Below, one piece after another: positions 24,385 to 31,427 of a stretch of 64,000 nucleotides of DNA. Under the pieces are notes generated by a model that ran no database searches, was not told where the DNA came from, and was given only the letters and a program-made list of their open reading frames with translations. Position numbers and translations under genes: made by a program. Numbering within the stretch: position 1 is the stretch's first letter; the number at the start of each line of letters is the position of its first letter. Source of the DNA: Clostridiales bacterium (GTDB taxonomy: Bacteria > Bacillota > Clostridia > Saccharofermentanales > DTU023); NCBI GenBank assembly GCA_004556925.1, contig SFFI01000001.1, positions 62,001 through 126,000 on the forward strand, given 5' to 3'.

Positions 24385-25560
24385 ATGTCAGATCAAGCCG
24401 AACAAAGAAAAGACAGCAAAACTAAAGTCAAGGCCAAGGATCCCAAGGCCCTTTATTGGCGCATCTTAGTCAGGACTATCTTATTCATTTTGGGTTGCCT
24501 GGCTATCTACTACCTCATCATTCCAGGACTGCATATTTTTTCCCCCCTGATCTGGGCTAGTCTTCTGGCAGCTCTCCTCTCCCCGCTCTTAAATACGATT
24601 TACAAACACATTAAAATCCCCCGGGGAATCCTCAGTTTTATCATGGTCATCCTGATCTTGGCCTTACTTGTCGTACCGACTTATTTCTTGCTTAAGGTCG
24701 CCCTGGACCAGGTTCAAGAGTTTGCGGCAATCCTGCAAAAAAGCAACCTCCTAGACCTTGGTGATCCCGAGACTGTTGAGAAAATTCAAGGCTGGATTGC
24801 AGAGTTGCCCGGCCCCATAGCAGGCTATTTCCAGGACCTCCTGAACCGTTTGCAAAGCGGCCTGCAAAGCTCTGGCAACAAGATCCTCAACTTCTCAGTG
24901 AGTTTTGGCAGACAATTAATTTCGCAAACCACTGCGGTTGTCCTCTGGCTCTTTACTTTCTTTATGGCAATTTTCTTTATCCTCTTGGACTACGAGAAAA
25001 TTCAAAAAAAATTAAGCCAGGTCCTCACCCGGCCCACCCGCAAGACCCTAGCCATGGTCAAGAATACCGGTATTGTTGCGGTAGGTAAGTACGTAAGAGG
25101 CTTATTCTACCTAGCAATTTTCTGTACCGTGTATATGCTGATTGCCTTTACTATCTACGGTTATCCTTATGCTATCCTGCTCTCCCTCTTTATGGGCGTT
25201 TTGGATATCCTACCCGTTGTGGGCTCCCTGACCTTCCTGGTCCCCTGGTGTATCTTGGAGTTCCTCATTGGTGATGTGGGTTTTGCCACCTTCCTCTTTA
25301 TCACCATTTCTATTTATACTGTATTGCGGAAAATTGCCGAGCCTAAGCTGATGGGAACGGCAACTGGCCTTCACCCCCTTTTCACCCTCATCCTCTTTTA
25401 TGTCACCCTGCGCTTTATGGGGGTTTGGGCTGCGATTTTTGCACCCATAGTCGTTATGATGCTTATTTCAATTTACCAAGCCGGTTTCTTTAATGATTGG
25501 CTGCTAGACCTCTATGAATTTCGGGCCCGCTTGCGGGTTTTCCTACGCCGTAAGGGCTAA
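24385..25560 (+). CDS. AI-2E family transporter (PerM-like)
   Basis: 391 residues, about eight membrane helices. The family pattern is a first pair of helices, a soluble stretch with LQKSNLLDLGDPE, then the conserved C-terminal block GVLDILPVVGSLTFLVPW and KLMGTATGLHPLFTL. Family members export small molecules or ions; some are Na+/H+ antiporters. The substrate cannot be told from sequence. It may be co-transcribed with mntP. Confidence 0.9.
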   Translation: MSDQAEQRKDSKTKVKAKDPKALYWRILVRTILFILGCLAIYYLIIPGLHIFSPLIWASLLAALLSPLLNTIYKHIKIPRGILSFIMVILILALLVVPTYFLLKVALDQVQEFAAILQKSNLLDLGDPETVEKIQGWIAELPGPIAGYFQDLLNRLQSGLQSSGNKILNFSVSFGRQLISQTTAVVLWLFTFFMAIFFILLDYEKIQKKLSQVLTRPTRKTLAMVKNTGIVAVGKYVRGLFYLAIFCTVYMLIAFTIYGYPYAILLSLFMGVLDILPVVGSLTFLVPWCILEFLIGDVGFATFLFITISIYTVLRKIAEPKLMGTATGLHPLFTLILFYVTLRFMGVWAAIFAPIVVMMLISIYQAGFFNDWLLDLYEFRARLRVFLRRKG

Positions 25561-25625
25561 GGCTTGCGCCTTGCACTCCACAGCCGGCTAGACGGAAATG
25601 CTCAACACCAGATAAGGAGAGAGCG

Positions 25626-25913
25626 ATGATTTACCATGAGTTTCAAGACACGAAAATTTCTGCCCCCTGCACCAACTGCAAATATTGCTTGCCAGACTGT
25701 CCCAAGCGCCTTGATATCCCATCTATCTTAGAAGTCTATAACCAACTTGCTATGGAAGCTGGCCCATGGGGTAGGCCTCAGGCCTTTGCCGACTGGGAAG
25801 ACCACAAACTGCCAGCGGCCTGTATTGCCTGCCACCGCTGCGAGCGTCAATGCCCTCAAGGCATAAAAATAGCAGAAATAATGGCAAAATTTACGTCTAA
25901 AATGGAAGTGTAA
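25626..25913 (+). CDS. Stand-alone two-cluster ferredoxin domain like the C-terminus of aldo/keto reductases
   Basis: 95 residues holding two 4Fe-4S motifs, CTNCKYCLPDCP at about 15-26 and CIACHRCERQCPQGI at about 70-84. The arrangement and the PKRLDIPSILEVYN segment are those of the C-terminal domain of iron-sulfur aldo/keto reductases, but no reductase barrel precedes it: only 65 noncoding bases separate it from the AI-2E gene. It has its own ATG and GGAGAGAG, so it is either a genuine small electron carrier or the expressed remnant of a larger gene. Confidence 0.8.
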   Translation: MIYHEFQDTKISAPCTNCKYCLPDCPKRLDIPSILEVYNQLAMEAGPWGRPQAFADWEDHKLPAACIACHRCERQCPQGIKIAEIMAKFTSKMEV

Positions 25914-25938
25914 GTTCTTTTGTGTTAGGCTGTACATG

Positions 25939-26064
25939 TTTTCGGGGCAGGGTGCAATTCCCTACCGACGGTGTTAGGCCGGTCTGGCCTTCAGTCCGTG
26001 AACTCCTGCGGGAGCCGATAGGGTGACAATCCCTAACCGACAGTAAAGTCTGGATGAGAGAAAA
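25939..26064 (+). promoter_or_regulatory. FMN riboswitch (RFN element)
   Basis: The conserved RFN pieces occur in order: GGGGCAGGGTGCAATTCCC, TACCGACGGT, CAGTCCGTGAACTC, TAGGGTGACAATCCC, AACCGACAGT and GTCTGGATGAGAGAA. It sits 90 bases upstream of ribU with a terminator hairpin between, so FMN binding should switch transcription off. Confidence 0.95.
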
Positions 26065-26086
26065 CCTCAGCGTTTTATCTTCTCCC

Positions 26087-26114
26087 AAAAACCTGCCATT
26101 TGGCCGGTTTTTTT
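26087..26114 (+). terminator. Riboswitch-controlled terminator
   Basis: AAACCTGCC pairs with GGCCGGTTT (one mismatch) around ATTT, followed by a run of T. It is the expression platform of the FMN riboswitch. Confidence 0.8.
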
Positions 26115-26153
26115 CTGCCCGAAGGCAAATATGACGCCTTATAGGAGAAGGAT

Positions 26154-26816
26154 ATGAATTTTCACGACAAAACGGTATCAAGCACAGCAAACGGGACTCA
26201 ACAGGCCCAGGATATGCATACGATTGACCAGCAAAAGCAGCGCAATCATATGATCGCCAAGATCTCTATTATGTCAGCTATAGCTTTCATACTCATGTAC
26301 TTGGAGTTTCCTGTGCCTTTAATGCCGGCCTTCCTCAAGTTTGACTTTTCAGAAATTCCCGCTTTATTAGCCGCTTTCAGTATGGGGCCGCTGGCAGGAG
26401 TCATCGTAGAACTGGTTAAAAACCTCCTCCACCTTCCCTTTAGTCAAACGATGATGGTCGGTGAACTGGCGAACTTCCTCATTGGAGCAAGCTTTGTGGC
26501 TGCCGCTGGCCTGGTTTATCAGCATCACAAGTCTAAGCAGAACGCCATTAAGGGCATGGTCCTCGGGACCCTAACCATGACCCTGGTCGGCGCGCTCTTT
26601 AATTATTTTATCAATATTCCCTTTTATATTAACGTCATGGGTTTTAATCTAGAGGCCATTGTGGCTATGACCAACCAAGCTGGCAATAGGCTGGTTACAG
26701 ATTTACCCAGCTTGATCCTTTGGGTATTTGTCCCCTTCAATATTGTGAAAGGGGCCCTTGTTTCCCTCCTGGTGTCCTTGCTCTATAAGCCACTTAGTCC
26801 CCTCCTGCATAGGTAA
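26154..26816 (+). CDS. ribU: Riboflavin ECF transporter S component RibU
   Basis: 220 residues: about 35 hydrophilic residues, then six helices. Family marks are the LKFDFSEIPALLAAFSMGP segment and FVPFNIVKGALVSLLVSLLY at the C-terminus. It binds riboflavin for an ECF transporter whose ATPase and T subunits are encoded elsewhere. Control by the FMN riboswitch directly upstream supports the substrate. Confidence 0.95.
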   Translation: MNFHDKTVSSTANGTQQAQDMHTIDQQKQRNHMIAKISIMSAIAFILMYLEFPVPLMPAFLKFDFSEIPALLAAFSMGPLAGVIVELVKNLLHLPFSQTMMVGELANFLIGASFVAAAGLVYQHHKSKQNAIKGMVLGTLTMTLVGALFNYFINIPFYINVMGFNLEAIVAMTNQAGNRLVTDLPSLILWVFVPFNIVKGALVSLLVSLLYKPLSPLLHR

Positions 26817-26857
26817 AGGGACATAGGCTTAGCGCTACGTACAAAAGGATCCAGCGC

Positions 26858-27793
26858 TTATTCTAGAAGACGGAAAGCCTGGTAGAAATGCTGGGCCAGG
26901 TCCCCTACCCGCATAGACCGCTCGCTCGTGGCAGCCGCCAGGAGTTGGGCGGTTTTGACATGGACCCACACCGCCAAAAGTGCGGCCGCAGCAAGGGATA
27001 AACCTTGGCAGGCCAGGCCCAAACAGAGGCCTGTTAAGACATCCCCAGAGCCTGCGCGTGCCAAGCCAGAACAGGCTTCGCACGCAATAAAAGCTATACC
27101 ATCCGGCAGGGCTAAGATACTGTGGCTGCCTTTTAAGAGCATGAGGGCTCCGCTGTCTTGGGCAAATTGACGCGCCGCAAGCAGGCGGTTTTCTTCTCCT
27201 TGCAAGCTAGACAGGTCTGGTGCTAGGCGGGCAAATTCGCCCGGGTGGGGGGTCAAGAGGGTGGTACCGGGTTTCCGCTGGCGCAGTTGACGCCTCAAAG
27301 CAGGTCCAGAGCTCTTAAGGGCCAGGAGGTTAAGCGCATCCGCATCTAAAATCAAGGGGTGGTCACTAGACAGTAAATGCGTCAGAATTTGCTCACGGTC
27401 TGGCTGGAGAGACCAGCCGGGGCCAGCGGCCAAGGCTTTAAGTTGAGGATCTAGGTCTAGGCCCAAGGCTTGACGGTTCTGAAGCAGTACAATTTCGGGA
27501 AACTTCAGCAGGCAGACCTGCAAGCTTGAAGCTGCCGAAGCCACCTCTACATAGCCTACACCCGAGCGCAGGGCTGCCTCCACCGCTAATAGTAGGGCAC
27601 CCGGATAGGCCTCCGAACCCGCCCAGAGGGCGGCCCGGCCAAAAGTGCCCTTGTGGCTGTCTGCAGGCCGGGCCGGCAGGAGCTGGGCCGCCAAATCTTG
27701 TGTCAATAAAAAAGAATCCGGAAATCCAGCAGGCTGCAGGATTTCCGGAGAAACTGCCAAAAAGGGAGAGATGATATCCAGGGGCCTGGACAT
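26858..27793 (-). CDS. nnrD: ADP-dependent NAD(P)H-hydrate dehydratase
   Basis: Repairs hydrated NAD(P)H. 311 residues, ribokinase-like fold, corresponding to the C-terminal YjeF half only (the N-terminal epimerase domain is absent). Motifs are LAAGPGW, PLILDADALNLLAL, LLTPHPGEFARL and ARAGSGDVLTG with the catalytic Asp. Its ATG overlaps the trxA stop (TAATG), so the two are coupled. Confidence 0.93.
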   Translation of the reverse strand: MSRPLDIISPFLAVSPEILQPAGFPDSFLLTQDLAAQLLPARPADSHKGTFGRAALWAGSEAYPGALLLAVEAALRSGVGYVEVASAASSLQVCLLKFPEIVLLQNRQALGLDLDPQLKALAAGPGWSLQPDREQILTHLLSSDHPLILDADALNLLALKSSGPALRRQLRQRKPGTTLLTPHPGEFARLAPDLSSLQGEENRLLAARQFAQDSGALMLLKGSHSILALPDGIAFIACEACSGLARAGSGDVLTGLCLGLACQGLSLAAAALLAVWVHVKTAQLLAAATSERSMRVGDLAQHFYQAFRLLE

Positions 27794-28110
27794 TAGAGGG
27801 CCTTATCCAGCTCCGCCTTAATATCTTCATAGGGGCGAGCGCCAACCATACGATGGACAACTTCACCATCTTGGAAAATACACAGGGTGGGGATGGACAT
27901 GACGCTAAAGCGTTGGGCCAGAGCAGATTGTTCGTCTACATTGATCTTGCCCACAACCACCTGGTCTTTGTAGTCTTCAGCAATTTGGTCGACTACGGGG
28001 CCAACTGCGCGGCAGGGGCCACACCAACTTGCCCAGAAATCAACTAAGACGGGTTTATCATTATTGAGGACTAATTCCTCGAAGTTCTTTTCAGTAATTT
28101 CTATGCTCAT
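27793..28110 (-). CDS. trxA: Thioredoxin
   Basis: 105 residues, the standard size. The active site WASWCGPC is intact, followed by the usual conserved segments DQIAEDY, KINVDEQSALAQRFSVMSIPT with the cis-proline, and VGARP near the end. Cytoplasmic dithiol-disulfide reductase. AGGAGGAAAG precedes the ATG; nnrD is coupled downstream. Confidence 0.97.
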   Translation of the reverse strand: MSIEITEKNFEELVLNNDKPVLVDFWASWCGPCRAVGPVVDQIAEDYKDQVVVGKINVDEQSALAQRFSVMSIPTLCIFQDGEVVHRMVGARPYEDIKAELDKAL

Positions 28111-28214
28111 AGCTTTCCTCCTGTTGTAAAGGCTTTTGACTTAGCCAAGGGTAATTAGTGAAACTGTCCCTAGTATAAGTAAAGGAGTCTAGAGGCTCTG
28201 TAACATCTGAAACT

Positions 28215-29207
28215 TTAGATAAACTCTTGTAAGATAGAGTCTTTCGGCACCACGGAAGCCTCTACAGAAGGCAAGAGTTCGCAGACTTTACTCAAGCGGC
28301 GGGCCTCTTGGATAGCCGCATTAAGATCTGCATAAAAGAGTCCTGGTTTTACATTGTCTGAGGGCTCTAGGGTACCCGCTAGATATTGGTCCAGAGATAG
28401 CTTAAGGGCCCTATAGGCTGCAGGCGCGATTACCGTAAACTCGTAGGCTAAGGCAGAGTTAATATAATTATCCGCCCGTTCCAGATAAGCAAGAATAGAA
28501 TGTTCTTCCTCCCTCTGGATAGCGGGCCAATAATCCAAGGTCGCTAGGGCACTGGACCCTCTCTGGGTAACATCACGGGAGCAGCGGCGCAGCTTCCGGA
28601 TATCCTCAGGCGAAAGTGTCCGCTTGTCATGGATAAATTGGGCATAGGGCATGATAAAGACACCCAAATAATTCTCCGGAGAAAAACCAGCTACGACCTC
28701 GTCACTAAGGGCATGAAGGCCTTCAACCAAGATAATATCGTTGGCCTCTAGGCGCATCACATGGTCCGGTAAGAATATCCGTTTGCGGGTCTGGAAGTCA
28801 AAGGTTGGGAGCTCTACCGTCTGGCCTTGGGCTAACTGCTGGAGTTGCGCATGTAGGAAGCTAAGTTCCAAGCTAGCAACTGATTCCAGGTCCGGCCGGC
28901 CCCAGTCATCGTAGACAAAGGCTGTCTCGAAATAGTAATCATCAAGGGAAATCAATTTAGCTCTTTTCCCTAGATTCTCAAGCTTCTGGCGCAAGTGATG
29001 GGTAAAGGTCGTCTTACCTGAAGAGGTCGGCCCGGATATAAAAATAAAGCCCAGCTGAGGCCGGGACTCCACCGCAGCCAACACTTGGTTGACTTGCTGC
29101 TGAAAGCCCTGCTCACAGGCCTGGACAAAGTGGGGGAAGCTTGCTTCCCCTAGCTTGGACTCCAGAAAGTCTAAGCTGTATTGCCACAGCGGGGTTAGTT
29201 CAGCCAT
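28215..29207 (-). CDS. Uridine-kinase-like nucleoside kinase
   Basis: 330 residues, P-loop kinase of the phosphoribulokinase/uridine kinase family. Walker A is SGPTSSGKTTFTHHL, then LISLDDYYF, PTFDFQTRKR and IILVEGLHAL, and a lid segment RKLRRCSRDVTQRG. It is longer than plain uridine kinase (about 210). Firmicute proteins of this kind often carry an N-terminal TGS/threonyl-synthetase-like part, which is missing here. It begins right after the zinc-ribbon gene (3-base gap). Confidence 0.85.
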   Translation of the reverse strand: MAELTPLWQYSLDFLESKLGEASFPHFVQACEQGFQQQVNQVLAAVESRPQLGFIFISGPTSSGKTTFTHHLRQKLENLGKRAKLISLDDYYFETAFVYDDWGRPDLESVASLELSFLHAQLQQLAQGQTVELPTFDFQTRKRIFLPDHVMRLEANDIILVEGLHALSDEVVAGFSPENYLGVFIMPYAQFIHDKRTLSPEDIRKLRRCSRDVTQRGSSALATLDYWPAIQREEEHSILAYLERADNYINSALAYEFTVIAPAAYRALKLSLDQYLAGTLEPSDNVKPGLFYADLNAAIQEARRLSKVCELLPSVEASVVPKDSILQEFI

Positions 29208-29210
29208 GTC

Positions 29211-29957
29211 TTACTTACCAGAAATGACAACATAGGGTCGGCCCGGATCTTGAGGCGTAGCAATGATCCGCCAAGAGCCTTCTGTGGAGATAACTTCCAT
29301 GCCAACATTCCGATACAGGTTATCCGTCTCCGGGTTCATATGGAGCTGTTTAGCCCTTTCTTGGCAGAACTTCTCGAAATAGTCTGCGGCATCTTCCTCG
29401 CTGATACTGCCCTTTACCAGGACCACCGCCTGGGAATTATCATTGCCCCGAATGAGCAATTTCTCCGCATCTGCTACGGGATCCAGCTGAATTTCCTGGA
29501 GATAGGCCTTGCTAAGGTCCGCTTTCACCCGGTCACGCTGCAGGCTGATGGGAATCATAACTGCCAAAAAGATGGCTGCAATCAACACTGCGACACCTGC
29601 CACCCAGGCCACTTGCTTGCGCGGCATGTTGAGGTCTGGGATTGCCTGATCCGAAAGTTCCAGGGGTAGGTCACTATTTTGGCGTTTGGCCGCCTGTTTT
29701 CTTTGGTTAGCCTCAATACTCTGTTGCAGTTTATCCACATCAAATCGGGGCTGGTACTGCTTGGGGTCAAGATTGGGACCTTCATATGGTGGCTGTTCTT
29801 CATGGGGGAAAACATAATCGCCTACATTTTCTGCCAGGGCAAAAGCCTTGGCATTATCAAATACCGCATCGCAGTAAAGGCAATGGCCTTTTTCCTGCTC
29901 GGGGTCTAACATGAGGATGGAACCACAGTTGGGACAGCGTCCTTCTTTAAGAGCCAT
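29211..29957 (-). CDS. Zinc-ribbon membrane protein of unknown function
   Basis: 248 residues. An N-terminal zinc ribbon (CPNCGSI ... HCLYCDAVF, four Cys in two CxxC pairs) is followed by an unstructured acidic stretch. One membrane helix lies at about 117-138, and a C-terminal domain of about 110 residues would be outside the cell. Function unknown; sensing or membrane scaffolding is possible. It forms a unit with the kinase gene downstream. Confidence 0.8.
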   Translation of the reverse strand: MALKEGRCPNCGSILMLDPEQEKGHCLYCDAVFDNAKAFALAENVGDYVFPHEEQPPYEGPNLDPKQYQPRFDVDKLQQSIEANQRKQAAKRQNSDLPLELSDQAIPDLNMPRKQVAWVAGVAVLIAAIFLAVMIPISLQRDRVKADLSKAYLQEIQLDPVADAEKLLIRGNDNSQAVVLVKGSISEEDAADYFEKFCQERAKQLHMNPETDNLYRNVGMEVISTEGSWRIIATPQDPGRPYVVISGK

Positions 29958-30057
29958 AAAGTTCGCTCAACTCCTTTAGCTAAATGTAGTAAAATCAACT
30001 TTAACCATTTTAGGTAAAAGCGGGCCGTCCTGCAAGATAAGGAGTTAAATAGGCGAT

Positions 30058-30606
30058 ATGGACTTTTCTCCCCTCGACCAGGCTATGATGAAGCTCGCTT
30101 TGGCGGAAGCTCAAAAGGCTGCGGAAGCAGGGGATGTACCTGTGGGCGCAGTGCTTTGCCTTGGGGAGCAAATTCTGGCTCAGGCCAAGAATGAACGGGA
30201 ATTGCGACAGGATCCCACTGCCCATGCGGAAATCCTGGCCATACGTCGCGCTAGCGAGCAACTCAAGACCTGGCATTTAGAAGCAACGACCCTCTATGTG
30301 ACCCTAGAACCCTGCCCCATGTGCGCAGGCGCTATCCTCAATTCAAGGGTGGCTCGTGTCGTTTTTGGAGCCTACCAGCCAAAAACAGGGGCTTTGGCCT
30401 CCAAGGCCCACCTCTATGACCTAGACTGGCCGGGTAAACCGGTGTGGCAGGCAGGCCTACTTGCGGCAGAGGCTGAGGAACTCCTGCAGACTTTTTTCCG
30501 TGCGCGCAGAAAAGAAGCCGCCAGCCTGGGCGGACCGGGCGCCCGCCGCGCTGCCGCCCTTAAAAACTGGCAGGACCGAAAAGAAAGATGCCAAGATGAA
30601 GAATAG
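30058..30606 (+). CDS. tadA: tRNA-specific adenosine deaminase
   Basis: Converts A34 to inosine in tRNA-Arg(ACG). 182 residues; the zinc site HAEILAI with the catalytic Glu and PCPMCAGA is intact, and the substrate-binding NSRVARVVFGA follows. About 25 residues longer than usual, with a basic Arg/Ala-rich tail. The plsC start lies inside its last codons, so the two are coupled. Confidence 0.95.
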   Translation: MDFSPLDQAMMKLALAEAQKAAEAGDVPVGAVLCLGEQILAQAKNERELRQDPTAHAEILAIRRASEQLKTWHLEATTLYVTLEPCPMCAGAILNSRVARVVFGAYQPKTGALASKAHLYDLDWPGKPVWQAGLLAAEAEELLQTFFRARRKEAASLGGPGARRAAALKNWQDRKERCQDEE

Positions 30607-31339
30607 ACCTACGAGAGACACAGGAGCTACAGACCAAGCCAACAAAAAGAGTAAGCATAGGCACAAGGATTCAGGGCATAAGATCCCTCCTCCCCGGTCC
30701 TTAACTGGCCGCCTCATTGTTTCTCTTAGCCTGGCCCTGATTCGCCGGAAGCTCAATATTGTGGTGGAAGGCCAAGAGAATATCCCCCAGGATTTGCCCT
30801 ACGTAATCATTGCTAACCATGTGACCTATATTGATGCCCTGTGGATCTTCTCCCTCCTCCCTCCCGAACATTATGCCAAGACCTGCTCCATGATTGGGGC
30901 AGATCTGCAAACCGACTATGGTCTTCTCGGCAAGCTCATGTTTCTGGCCGCACGGGCCATCCCCGTGGAACGCAAGGGCTCTGCGGGAGCGCGATCCTTG
31001 ATCACTGCCAAAAATGCCTTAGAAGCTGGCAACAACATACTCATCCACCCCGAAGGAACTCGGTCCAAAGACGGCAAGTTGGGACCTTTCCAATCTGGCT
31101 CTGCCTACCTTTCAACCAAATATGATGCGCCAGTCCTACCCATCTATATCAAGGGGGGACACGCCATTTGGCCGCCTGGTCAGCGTTTTCCCAGCTTTAC
31201 AGATCCCGAAGGAAAGAAAAGAGAGCTACGCTTGATCATTAAACCCTGCTTGTACGGCGAAGACTATCCGGATGCCAAGGCTATGACCCAGGATTTGCAA
31301 GAGCGTTTCCAAGCCCTCCAGGATGAAATAGGTTCTTAA
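30596..31339 (+). CDS. plsC: 1-acyl-sn-glycerol-3-phosphate acyltransferase
   Basis: Makes phosphatidic acid at the membrane. About 247 residues. The catalytic NHVTYID (NHx4D) and the substrate motif HPEGTRSKDG are present, as is AIPVERKG between them. The start chosen is ATG 30596, an 11-base overlap with tadA; the longer open frame back to 30461 is only tadA in another frame. The first about 35 residues are strongly basic. Confidence 0.9.
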   Translation: MKNRPTRDTGATDQANKKSKHRHKDSGHKIPPPRSLTGRLIVSLSLALIRRKLNIVVEGQENIPQDLPYVIIANHVTYIDALWIFSLLPPEHYAKTCSMIGADLQTDYGLLGKLMFLAARAIPVERKGSAGARSLITAKNALEAGNNILIHPEGTRSKDGKLGPFQSGSAYLSTKYDAPVLPIYIKGGHAIWPPGQRFPSFTDPEGKKRELRLIIKPCLYGEDYPDAKAMTQDLQERFQALQDEIGS

Positions 31340-31346
31340 AGACCCA

Positions 31347-31380
31347 GGAGGGGCTCAAGCCGCTTGGCTCTCACCCCTCC
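31347..31380. terminator. Terminator between convergent plsC and acyl-CoA ligase genes
   Basis: GGAGGGG pairs with CCCCTCC, with an inner CAAGC/GCTTG stem; a T-rich stretch follows on the plus strand. Confidence 0.75.
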
Positions 31381-31427
31381 CGTTCTTTTGCTTTCAATTG
31401 TTAGTAATCCTTAGCCCTACTTGAGCC

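Noticed and set aside
30461..30595. Longer N-terminus of the acyltransferase
   Set aside because: This stretch is the tadA coding sequence in another frame; the start at 30596 gives the normal coupled overlap.
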